From the NCBI GenBank assembly GCA_020638455.1, contig JACKIK010000001.1, forward strand, positions 1,054,001-1,118,000: a stretch of DNA of 64,000 nt. Reading direction: 5' to 3'. How positions within the stretch are numbered: position 1 is the first letter of the stretch; each line of letters opens with the position of its first letter. The stretch is from Hyphomonas sp. (lineage in GTDB: Bacteria > Pseudomonadota > Alphaproteobacteria > Caulobacterales > Hyphomonadaceae). Shown here piece after piece: positions 51,599 through 59,594 of this stretch. Both the position numbers and the translations under genes were made by a program. The notes under the pieces were generated by a model. That model was not told the DNA's origin, made no database searches, and saw nothing but the letters and a program-made list of their open reading frames with translations.

Positions 51599-53755
51599 CT
51601 ATTGGTTGCCTCCGGAGTCCGCGACTGCGGCATGAGCCTGGGCGAGCACATAGGCCCGGATCGACTCGACATCGTCATCGCTGAGATAGTCGGAGAAGGA
51701 CACCATGCCGTTGGCGGCGAAGTGGCCATCGATCACGACGCCTTTCCAGGCCTGCGGATCGGCACTGATGCTGGACCAGCGGAGGTCCGGCAGCACGCCG
51801 GAACTGACCGCCAGGGCTCCGTGACAGACGGCACAGTTGCGCGAGAAGTCCACAGCACCCTCGGCGATCTGGGCTTCGGTGCCGAACGAGTCGGCCTTCG
51901 GCGTCTTGTCGACCGGCGGAAGGTTCGCATCCGGGATCTCGCCGGTGCCGCCGAGCTTGAACGTCACCACCTTGCCGACGGTCGAGGAGACGGAGTTGTC
52001 ATAGCCATAACCCGCAGCCAGCGCGAAAGCGCTGCCCCAGCCGGTGGTGATTGTGACGTATTGTTCGCCGTCAATCATGTAGGTGCCGGGACCTGCCCCT
52101 GCGCCGGACTTGACGTTCTGGCTCCACAACTTGTCGCCCGTCGCCGCATCATAGGCGACGAAATCGCCGTTCAGCTTGCCCTGGAAGACAAGTCCGCCTG
52201 CCGTCGAGAGCACGCCGCCATTCCAGGCATTGCCGTGTTCCACAGTCCAGCGCGGCTTCTTCGCCACCGGGTCCCAGGCAATCAGCCGGCCCTTGAGGGT
52301 CGAGCGCAGGAACTTTGCGACTTCCGGGGTTGCCACCGGGGGCACGCCGGCGGCGAAGTCCGCGCCGGTGTTCCACTTTGTCTCCTTCGAGAAGAAGCGC
52401 GGGTCTTCCGCATAGGCCTGCGGGATTTCCTGCGCCGGGATATAGGCGAGGTCCAAGTCCGGATCGAAGGCCATGGGCTGCCAGTTGTGCGCGCCGAGCG
52501 GGCCCGGAAGCTGGTTGTACGGAACCTTGCCGTAGCGTGCTTCCGGCACTTCGATCGGGCGGCCGTTCTCGTCGAGGCCGGTTGCCCAGTTCATCGGGCC
52601 GAAAGGCGTGCCGGAGATGAACTTGCCGGTCGCCGCATCGAGTACATAGAAGAAGCCGTTCTTCGGTGCCTGCATGGCGACGCGGCGCGATGCGCCATTC
52701 TCGCCGAGCGGCAGGTCCGCCAGAATGATCGTCTGCGTGGCGGTGTAGTCCCAGTTGTCGCCAGGCGTCGTCTGGAAGTGCCACTTGTACTTGCCGGTGT
52801 CGGCATCGACCGCGACGATCGAGGACAGGAACAGATTGTCCCCGCCCGACGGGTCGCGGAAGGTGCGGTTCCACGGTGAGCCGTTGCCCACGCCGATGAG
52901 GAAGTCGTTGTTCACATCATCGTAGACGATGGAGTCCCACGGCGTGCCGCCGCCGCCATCAGTGACCCACGCGCCTTCATCGCCCCATGTGGCGTTGGCG
53001 ATATCGTGAAGGGCATCATCGGAGGCGTCGCCATCCGGTTCCTTCTTCGGATTCGGCACCGTGTAGAAGCGCCAGACCTTGTCGCCCGTTTCCGCGTCGT
53101 AGGCGGTGACGTAGCCGCGCACGCCGAGCTCGGCGCCGCCATTGCCGATGACGACTTTGCCATTGGCGACGCGCGGTGCGCCGGTGATGGTGTAAGGCTT
53201 GGACTGGTCGACAGTGACCGTCTCCCAGACGAGGTCTCCGGTCTTCGCATCGAGGGCCTGGAGGCGTCCGTCGATGACACCGACATAGACCTTGCCGTCC
53301 CAGACGGCGACGCCGCGATTGACGACATCGCAGCAGGCATTGACGCCGACCGAGCGGTCGACATCCGGGTCATGCACCCAGAGTTCGGCGCCGGTCTTGG
53401 CGTCCAGCGCATAGACGACCGACCAGGCAGAGGTGACGTACATGACGCCGTCGACCACGATCGGCGTCGATTCCACGCCCCGATTGGTCTCAAGATCATA
53501 GGTCCAGGCAACGCCGAGACTGGAGACATTGTCCTTGTTGATCGCCGTCAGCGTCGAATGGCGCTGCTCATCATAGGTGCCACCATATGTGAGCCATTCC
53601 GCGCCGCCCGAGGCGGTTTCGATCCTCTTCGTATCGACCGCGGCAAAGGCCTTTTCGGCCGGTGCCGATGGTTCGGCGGGCTTTTCCTTGGGGGTACAGG
53701 CGGCCATCATGGCCAGCGCCGTGCCTGCAAGTGCGATCTTGCGCCAAGCAGTCAT
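51599..53755 (-). CDS. PQQ-dependent quinohemoprotein alcohol dehydrogenase
   Basis: Periplasmic alcohol dehydrogenase, 718 aa, with an eight-blade propeller holding pyrroloquinoline quinone and a C-terminal cytochrome c domain. The signal/lipobox is MMAACTPKE. The vicinal disulfide that stacks on PQQ is in VNACCDVVNRG (residues about 140-150). Tryptophan docking repeats such as GDKLWSQNV and GAELWVHDP are spread along the propeller. The heme site NCAVCHG is near residue 635. It oxidises primary alcohols or aldehydes, passing electrons to the heme. No pqq biosynthesis genes are in the window. Confidence 0.93.
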   Translation of the reverse strand: MTAWRKIALAGTALAMMAACTPKEKPAEPSAPAEKAFAAVDTKRIETASGGAEWLTYGGTYDEQRHSTLTAINKDNVSSLGVAWTYDLETNRGVESTPIVVDGVMYVTSAWSVVYALDAKTGAELWVHDPDVDRSVGVNACCDVVNRGVAVWDGKVYVGVIDGRLQALDAKTGDLVWETVTVDQSKPYTITGAPRVANGKVVIGNGGAELGVRGYVTAYDAETGDKVWRFYTVPNPKKEPDGDASDDALHDIANATWGDEGAWVTDGGGGTPWDSIVYDDVNNDFLIGVGNGSPWNRTFRDPSGGDNLFLSSIVAVDADTGKYKWHFQTTPGDNWDYTATQTIILADLPLGENGASRRVAMQAPKNGFFYVLDAATGKFISGTPFGPMNWATGLDENGRPIEVPEARYGKVPYNQLPGPLGAHNWQPMAFDPDLDLAYIPAQEIPQAYAEDPRFFSKETKWNTGADFAAGVPPVATPEVAKFLRSTLKGRLIAWDPVAKKPRWTVEHGNAWNGGVLSTAGGLVFQGKLNGDFVAYDAATGDKLWSQNVKSGAGAGPGTYMIDGEQYVTITTGWGSAFALAAGYGYDNSVSSTVGKVVTFKLGGTGEIPDANLPPVDKTPKADSFGTEAQIAEGAVDFSRNCAVCHGALAVSSGVLPDLRWSSISADPQAWKGVVIDGHFAANGMVSFSDYLSDDDVESIRAYVLAQAHAAVADSGGNQ

Positions 53756-53884
53756 TCTCAGTTCCTCTCCTGATCGTTTCCTCTGGCGATCTTCAATGCC
53801 GCCTTGCCATGGCCAATGCTAGACGTTCCGGGCGCTTTGTCGAGGGATGACCGAACGGCACTCAGGCCAGGGATCAGAGAAGAA

Positions 53885-54769
53885 TCAGGCGGGGATCGGG
53901 AGGCCGCGCAAGTCGGCGCGCGCCTGGGCGATGGCGGCGGAGATGATGGACTTCCACTCCTCGACGTCCCCGGCCTCGCCGGAGCCATCGGGGAAGTTCA
54001 CGCCGCGGGAGGAACTGACCACGCCGCCTTCGAGGCCGCCGGGCCCCTGGACAAATCCGGCCAGCGCCTCGGCGGCACTCGCGCCCTGGGCGCCATAGCC
54101 GGGGACGAGGAACAGGGAGGAGGGCGCAAGATCGCGGATCGTCCGCGCCTCGTCCGGCCCGGTCGCGCCCGTCACCATCATCAGGCCGGACCAGCCATTG
54201 CGGCCTTTCAGCCGCTCGGCCATCGGGGCCATCGCTTCGGCAACGCGTGCATAGAGCGGCGCGCCTTCAAGGCTGCGGGACTGGAAGTCGGCGGAACCGG
54301 GATTTGACGTCCGCACGAGAACGATGACACCGCGGCCGTGGGCTTCGGCTTCGCGGACATAGGGCTCGATCGTGTCGAGGCCCATATAGGGATTCACAGT
54401 CAGTGCATCGCCTTCGAAGGGCGCATCCTTGCCGAGGAAGGCCGCGGCATAGCCTTCCGCCGTCGAGCCGATATCGCCGCGCTTCGCGTCCATCAGCACG
54501 ATCAGGCCTGCCTCGCGGGCCGCACGTGTGATCGACTGCAGCGCTTTCAGGCCTTCCGGCCCGTGGCGCTCATAGAACGCAACCTGCGGCTTGATGCAGG
54601 CGACTGTGCCCGCGCAGCACTCCACCAGTGCCCGGCCCCAGGCCTCGATGCCCTCGGGCGTGTCTCCGCCGAACAGGGCCGGGACCTTGCCGGCATGCGG
54701 ATCGATCCCGACACAGAGCGGGCCATGGCGGCGCGTCGCATCGATCAGGCGGTCTGCAAACAGGGTCAT
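53885..54769 (-). CDS. pyrF: Orotidine 5'-phosphate decarboxylase PyrF
   Basis: Last step of UMP synthesis. The 294-aa type-2 form has the phosphate-binding and catalytic segments: LCVGIDPHAGKVP, LIVLMDAKRGDIGSTAEGYA (the DAKRGDI signature with the catalytic Lys and Asp) and the C-terminal GYGAQGASAAEALAGF and SSSRGVNFPDG. Its start overlaps the upstream serine protease stop (ATGA, 54766-54769), an unusual operon partner for a pyrimidine gene. Confidence 0.93.
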   Translation of the reverse strand: MTLFADRLIDATRRHGPLCVGIDPHAGKVPALFGGDTPEGIEAWGRALVECCAGTVACIKPQVAFYERHGPEGLKALQSITRAAREAGLIVLMDAKRGDIGSTAEGYAAAFLGKDAPFEGDALTVNPYMGLDTIEPYVREAEAHGRGVIVLVRTSNPGSADFQSRSLEGAPLYARVAEAMAPMAERLKGRNGWSGLMMVTGATGPDEARTIRDLAPSSLFLVPGYGAQGASAAEALAGFVQGPGGLEGGVVSSSRGVNFPDGSGEAGDVEEWKSIISAAIAQARADLRGLPIPA

Positions 54770-55587
54770 GGCTGCACCTTGCAGGCCACCTTGACCACTT
54801 GCAAGCGGCGCCGGGCGCTGTCGGAACTCGGCCCGTAGGTCGTGTCGTCAAATTCGTCGGCGGGGCCATCTTCGGCGCTGACGCCAAGACTGGTGAGGAA
54901 GGCTTCGACCGAATCGGGAGCGGCGGTGTAGATGCGGCCGCGGCGCGGGCTTTCTGCAACGACCACGCCGCGCACGCGGCCATTGTGGTCGAACACGGGA
55001 CCGCCGGAAATTCCGCCCAGCGTCCCCTCGAGGCCGCGCGTGCGCCCGACTTCGGCCCAGGCAAGGATCGGCTCTGACCCGTCGCGCCGGCCGCGCGTGA
55101 TCAGCTTCGAACGGGCCATCAGCCGCGTCGCCACTTCGCCGGGCCGGCCCTGCGGGTAACCGACGTGGTAGCCTTCAGTGCCGACCTTCAGGGGCGAGCC
55201 GAGATCCAGCCTCACCGGATTGGGGCTGCGGCCCGTCGACAGCAGCGCAAGATCATGCGCCGGGTCGACCGTCACGGTCTCGACCGGCACATATTGTCCG
55301 GGCGCGACCAGCAGTCCGACCGAGTCGCAACCGTCGACCACATGCCGGGCGGTGACCCACTGGCCTTTCGTATTGATCGCGAAGGCGGTGCCGATGCCGT
55401 CTTTGGGCTCGTTGACATGCACCAGCACCTGCTCGTCCAGCGGCGAGGGCGGCGGCAGCATCGGGCCGTCGGATTCCAGCACGGAGGGCGGGGCTTCCGG
55501 CGCATCGGCATGGCGGTCCTGCGCATAGAGCGACCAGAGCACAACGCCCAGTACGGCGAGGTAGAGAACCCAGTCGAACCGTCGCAT
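54766..55587 (-). CDS. Trypsin-like serine protease, membrane-anchored
   Basis: Chymotrypsin-fold protease, 273 aa, with one N-terminal membrane anchor (WVLYLAVLGVVLWSLYAQ) and a periplasmic catalytic domain. Catalytic residues: His in WVTARHVVDGCD, Asp in VDPAHDLALLSTG and Ser in GTLGGISGGPVFDH (GxSGGP). No PDZ domain, so it is not DegP-like. It sits between a DUF350 gene and pyrF; substrate unknown. ATG 55587 is chosen because the anchor begins just after it (MRRFDW). Confidence 0.85.
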   Translation of the reverse strand: MRRFDWVLYLAVLGVVLWSLYAQDRHADAPEAPPSVLESDGPMLPPPSPLDEQVLVHVNEPKDGIGTAFAINTKGQWVTARHVVDGCDSVGLLVAPGQYVPVETVTVDPAHDLALLSTGRSPNPVRLDLGSPLKVGTEGYHVGYPQGRPGEVATRLMARSKLITRGRRDGSEPILAWAEVGRTRGLEGTLGGISGGPVFDHNGRVRGVVVAESPRRGRIYTAAPDSVEAFLTSLGVSAEDGPADEFDDTTYGPSSDSARRRLQVVKVACKVQP

Positions 55588-55607
55588 CGTGGCCTTGCCT
55601 CCTTCCG

Positions 55608-56039
55608 TCAGAACTTCTGCAGGGCGGGATCCCACAGCCCGGCAGCCAGGATCAGCGCTGACGCCAGTTTCGCACCGGCCAAAAAGACCGCAGCGCCCAT
55701 TTCATCCTTCTCGATCCGCGCCGGCAGGTCGCGCAACAACAGGTCGACCAGCCGGTAGACGATCAATTGTAGAATCAGGGCGACAACGCCCCAGATCAAG
55801 AGGTCGAACAGAGAAACGCTGGAAGCGAGCGTCGAGGCGACCGGAATGGCAAGCCCTCCGACCGCGCCGGCGAGCGCCACGCCCGCGGCTGAATTGCCCT
55901 GACGCAACAGGGCCAGCTCCTTCCACGGCGTCAGCAGCACATAGATGGTGCTTGCCACAACCAGCATCAAGGCAGCACTTGCCGACCAGGTCAGGAAGCG
56001 TGGAAACGCCTCGACAAAAGCTCCGATTTCACCGCCCAT
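55608..56039 (-). CDS. DUF350 (YjfL-like) membrane protein
   Basis: Four-helix inner-membrane protein of the DUF350 type, 143 aa. Helices FLTWSASAALMLVVASTIYV, AAGVALAGAVGGLAIPVAST, LIWGVVALILQLIVYRLVDL and AAVFLAGAKLASALILAAGL are separated by short loops with the family's LRQGNSAAGVALAG. ATG 56039 follows GCAGG; a GTG at 56063 is possible. It leads a minus-strand operon with the protease and pyrF. Confidence 0.85.
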   Translation of the reverse strand: MGGEIGAFVEAFPRFLTWSASAALMLVVASTIYVLLTPWKELALLRQGNSAAGVALAGAVGGLAIPVASTLASSVSLFDLLIWGVVALILQLIVYRLVDLLLRDLPARIEKDEMGAAVFLAGAKLASALILAAGLWDPALQKF

Positions 56040-56133
56040 GAAAACCTGCTTATCCTGTGCCACATGATGGACCCGGCGGGGGCCCTTCCTGTATCCCTAG
56101 CGACAGCGCGCCCGCCTCTCAAGGAGACACCTC

Positions 56134-56916
56134 ATGCTGAAAGGGAAAACCGCCCTCGTGACGGGTTCGACGAGCGGCATCGGCAAGGCGATTGCCACGC
56201 GGCTGGCGAAAGAGGGTTGCAACATCGTTCTGAACGGGTTCGGCGATCCGGGCGAAGTGGACGCGCTCAAACGGTCCCTCGCTTCGGAACACGGCGTCAT
56301 GGTGGGCTTTTCCAGCGCCGACCTCACCCGCATTCCGGCGATCGAGAACATGATGACCTATGTCGGCGAGGAATTCGGCGGTGCTGACATTGTTGTCAAT
56401 AACGCCGGCATGCAGTTCGTTTCGCCGCTGGAGGACTTCCCGGTCGACAAGTGGAACCTGATCATCGCGCTGAACCTGTCGGCGGCGTTCCATACGACGC
56501 GTCTTGCCATACCGGGGATGAAGCAGAAGGGCTGGGGCCGGATCATCAATATCGGCAGCGCCCATTCAAAAGTCGCCTCGCCATTCAAGGCGGCCTATGT
56601 CGCGGCCAAGCACGGCATTACCGGGCTCACCAAGGTGACGGCGCTCGAAGGGGCGACGCACGGCATCCGCTGCAATGCAATCTGCCCCGGCTATGTCTTC
56701 ACCCCGCTGGTGGAGAACCAGGTGGCCGATACCGCCAGGGCACGGGGCATGACCGAAGAGGAAGTGAAGCGCGATGTGTTGCTGGCGGCGCAGCCGACCA
56801 AGGAGTTCGTGACGGTCGAGCAGATCGCGGCCTTCGCGGCCTTCCTGTGCTCGCCCGATGCCGACCAGATCAACGGGGCGGACCTGTCCATCGACGGCGG
56901 ATGGACGTCGCAGTAG
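56134..56916 (+). CDS. bdhA: 3-hydroxybutyrate dehydrogenase
   Basis: NAD-dependent SDR of 260 aa that oxidises D-3-hydroxybutyrate to acetoacetate. Cofactor motif ALVTGSTSGIGKAIATRLA, NNAG in VVNNAGMQFVSPLE, catalytic Ser in IINIGSAHSKVAS and YxxxK in AAYVAAKHGITGLTK. The long ADTARARGMTEEEVKRDVLL and C-terminal INGADLSIDGGWTSQ are hallmarks of BdhA. It implies storage-polymer (PHB) or ketone-body use. AAGGAGAC precedes the ATG. Confidence 0.92.
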   Translation: MLKGKTALVTGSTSGIGKAIATRLAKEGCNIVLNGFGDPGEVDALKRSLASEHGVMVGFSSADLTRIPAIENMMTYVGEEFGGADIVVNNAGMQFVSPLEDFPVDKWNLIIALNLSAAFHTTRLAIPGMKQKGWGRIINIGSAHSKVASPFKAAYVAAKHGITGLTKVTALEGATHGIRCNAICPGYVFTPLVENQVADTARARGMTEEEVKRDVLLAAQPTKEFVTVEQIAAFAAFLCSPDADQINGADLSIDGGWTSQ

Positions 56917-56919
56917 GGC

Positions 56920-57540
56920 CTATTTCAGCAGTTCGGCGAGGCAGGACGAGATCGACTCGTCCGTGTCGTCATAGGTGAAGAAGGTTTTCAGCTTCCAGTC
57001 CTCATCCATCAGGTAGAGCAGCGAGGTGTGGTCCATGGCGTAGCCAGCCTGGCTGTCCGGCTCATCGATCCGGGAATAGTCGGCGAGGAAGGAATCGGCC
57101 GCGGCGCGCACTTCCTCCTGAGAGCCAGTGAGCCCCTGCAGATTGGCCGGGAAGGCCTTGTTGGACACGTATTTCTTCAGGGCGTCGGGCGTATCGCGAT
57201 CCGGATCGACCGAGATCAGCAGCGTTTGCGGCGGCGTGACGCCGTCGGGAAGCCGGTCATAGGCGCGCTTCACGGTCACCAGCGTGGATGGGCAGACATC
57301 TGGACAGAACGTGTAACCGAAATAGATGAGCGTCGGATGGCCCTTGAAGGTCTCTTCCGTCACACGCTCGCCGTCCTGGTTGATCAGCGAGATCGGCCCG
57401 CCGATCTCGGGATAGGCGCGTGTCAGGCAACCGGACTGCGTCCCGCCGCTGGTTTTCGGTTTGTCGCTGCCAGGCGCGGCCCCACAGGCCGCAAGAAGAA
57501 GAACGGCGGCCGGGGCCACCAAGGATCGCATCCGTGCCAT
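56920..57540 (-). CDS. senC: SCO1/SenC copper chaperone
   Basis: Thioredoxin-fold copper protein for cytochrome c oxidase assembly and redox signalling, 206 aa. Lipoprotein signal LLAACGAAPG. The copper motif CPDVCP (in LIYFGYTFCPDVCPSTL) and the distant His in YAMDHTSLLYL are intact. It is divergent from regB by 62 bases, giving the classic senC-regB-regA grouping of Rhodobacter-type photosynthetic and aerobic alphaproteobacteria. Start at 57540 (MARMRSL) follows GGGGAA. Confidence 0.92.
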   Translation of the reverse strand: MARMRSLVAPAAVLLLAACGAAPGSDKPKTSGGTQSGCLTRAYPEIGGPISLINQDGERVTEETFKGHPTLIYFGYTFCPDVCPSTLVTVKRAYDRLPDGVTPPQTLLISVDPDRDTPDALKKYVSNKAFPANLQGLTGSQEEVRAAADSFLADYSRIDEPDSQAGYAMDHTSLLYLMDEDWKLKTFFTYDDTDESISSCLAELLK

Positions 57541-57602
57541 TTCCCCGTGTAACCCGACAGGACTCGGCTTGGCGAGGGCGTCACGCTGCCGCATAAAGCT
57601 GT

Positions 57603-58970
57603 ATGGATGAATTGTCTCGGACACCGCGGCCTGAATTCGGGGATGCAATTTTCGCCCTCGCACCTGAAGGACTGGGCTCGGCGCAATCGGCCCTAGGGCG
57701 CACGCGCCTGCGCACTTTCATCACATTGCGGTGGCTGGCGGTGGCCGGGCAGACGGCGGCTGTCCTGTTCGTCGCCTTCGTCCTGCATTTCGATGTGCCG
57801 CTGGCGGCCTGCCTTGCAATCATTGCAGCTTCGGCCTGGCTCAATGTCTTCCTTTCCTTCGCCTTCCAGAGCCAGCGCCTGACGCAGCGCTGGGAGGCGA
57901 CGCTGCAGCTTGCTTTCGACACGGTTCAGCTGGCGGCGCTGGTGGCGGTGACGGGCGGGCTGTCCAATCCCTTCCTGCTGTTTCTGGTGGCGCCGGTGAC
58001 CGTGGCGGCGCTCAGCCTGTCCCAGATGCGCGCCATGTTGGTGGCGTTGCTGGCGCTCAGCCTCGCAGCACTCATGCCGCTGGTGTCGCTGCCGCTGCCC
58101 TGGTTCGGCGGACAGCATGTGGAGCTGCCGCCGATGTTCCAGATCGGCCAGTTTGCGGCCCTCGCGGTCGGTGTCGGCTTTTTCGCCGTGTCCGCCAGCC
58201 GGGTCAGCCAGGACGAAGCCAAGCTGGTGCGCGCCCTCGATGCGGCGAGCGTGGTGATGGCGCGCGAACAGAAAATCTCGGCGATTGGCGCAATGTCGGC
58301 CATGACGACACACGAACTCGGCACGCCGCTCGCCACGATCCTTCTGGTGGCCAAGGAACTCCTCGCCGACACACCGCAGGACGATCCGAAATATGAGGAC
58401 CTGAAGCTGCTGGCGGACCAGGCGGACCGCTGCCGCGGCATCCTGGCGACGATCCGCAATGCCCGCGAGGCGAACGATATCGTGCACGCGCGCGTGCCGC
58501 TGGACGCGCTGATCGCCGAAGCCGCCGCGCCATTCCGGGGGCTCGGCGTCTCCGTTGAGATGGTCGCCCGGCCGGACAATGGCGCCGATGGCCGGCCGCC
58601 AATCCTCAATCGCAGCCCCGAAATCCTGCACGCGATCAGCGCTTTCGTCGAAAACGCCGTCAGTTTTGCAGAAACGCGTGTTGAGGTTCAGGCCAGCTGG
58701 TCGGACAAGCGGATCATGGTGTCCGTCACCGATGACGGGCCCGGATTCTCGCCGGAAGTCCTGCCGAAACTGGGCGAGCCGTACGTCTCCCAGCGCAGCG
58801 AGGCGCATCTGGGGGGTGGCGACATGGGACTCGGCTTCTTTATTGCAAAGACGCTGATCGAGCGAACCGGCGGGCGGATCGCCACACGAAACCTGCCGCC
58901 GCCGCGCTCGGGCGCCGTGGTGCAGGCGCTCTGGCCACGTGCAGCTCTGGAAGCATCCACGTTGGATTAA
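57603..58970 (+). CDS. regB: Redox sensor histidine kinase RegB/PrrB
   Basis: Global redox sensor kinase, 455 aa. Six membrane helices (residues about 40-200) contain the conserved quinone-site GGLSNPFLLFLVAP. The H-box is MTTHELGTPLATI with His237; the conserved Cys277 (in ADRCRGIL) lies exactly 40 residues later, as His225 and Cys265 do in the Rhodobacter enzyme. G-boxes DDGPGFS and GDMGLGFFIAKTLI bind ATP. It phosphorylates RegA when respiration is reduced. The 62-base gap to senC should hold both promoters. Confidence 0.95.
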   Translation: MDELSRTPRPEFGDAIFALAPEGLGSAQSALGRTRLRTFITLRWLAVAGQTAAVLFVAFVLHFDVPLAACLAIIAASAWLNVFLSFAFQSQRLTQRWEATLQLAFDTVQLAALVAVTGGLSNPFLLFLVAPVTVAALSLSQMRAMLVALLALSLAALMPLVSLPLPWFGGQHVELPPMFQIGQFAALAVGVGFFAVSASRVSQDEAKLVRALDAASVVMAREQKISAIGAMSAMTTHELGTPLATILLVAKELLADTPQDDPKYEDLKLLADQADRCRGILATIRNAREANDIVHARVPLDALIAEAAAPFRGLGVSVEMVARPDNGADGRPPILNRSPEILHAISAFVENAVSFAETRVEVQASWSDKRIMVSVTDDGPGFSPEVLPKLGEPYVSQRSEAHLGGGDMGLGFFIAKTLIERTGGRIATRNLPPPRSGAVVQALWPRAALEASTLD

Positions 58971-59021
58971 TGTTTTTGGAAGCCCTATAAGATTCGGGGC
59001 AACGAAAAGGGCAGGAAGGCA

Positions 59022-59594
59022 ATGGACCGTTCGGCGCACATCAATATGCATCAAAGCCTCGAGGGGCTCGAGGACCGCTCGTGCCTGATCATGGATGATG
59101 ACGGCCCGTTCGCGCAGCGTCTGGCGCGCGCGCTTGCCCAGCGCGGCTTCATCGTGTCCGCGGTCAATACCGTGTCGGAAGGCAAGGACATTGCGCGGCT
59201 GAACCCGCCGGCCTTCGCGGTTCTGGATCTGCGCCTGGAAGACGGCAGCGGCCTCGAAGTCGTGGAAGTGCTGCAGAAGAACCGGCCCGAAGCGCGCGCC
59301 GTGATCCTGACCGGCTACGGTGCCATTGCGACGGCGGTGGCCGCGGTCAAGGCAGGCGCCGTCGATTACCTGTCGAAGCCGGCCGATGTCGAGGACATCA
59401 TCCGCGCCCTCACGGCTACAACGGACGAGAAGCCGGCCCCGCCGGAAAACCCGATGTCGGCAGATCGTGTCCGCTGGGAACACATCCAGCGGGTCTACGA
59501 GCTGTGCAATCACAATGTCTCCGAGACGGCACGGCGCCTCAACATGCACCGGCGCACGCTGCAGCGGATCCTCGCCAAGCGCGCGCCGCGCTAA
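59022..59594 (+). CDS. regA: Redox response regulator RegA/PrrA
   Basis: Receiver plus Fis-type DNA-binding regulator, 190 aa. The acidic pocket is CLIMDDDGPF, phospho-acceptor Asp69 in VLDLRLEDGSG, Lys in YLSKPADVED. The C-terminal HTH is NVSETARRLNMHRRTLQRIL, identical in layout to RegA. It controls respiration, carbon and nitrogen fixation genes in relatives. AGGAAGGCA precedes ATG 59022, 51 bases after regB; this gap may carry its own promoter. Confidence 0.96.
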   Translation: MDRSAHINMHQSLEGLEDRSCLIMDDDGPFAQRLARALAQRGFIVSAVNTVSEGKDIARLNPPAFAVLDLRLEDGSGLEVVEVLQKNRPEARAVILTGYGAIATAVAAVKAGAVDYLSKPADVEDIIRALTATTDEKPAPPENPMSADRVRWEHIQRVYELCNHNVSETARRLNMHRRTLQRILAKRAPR

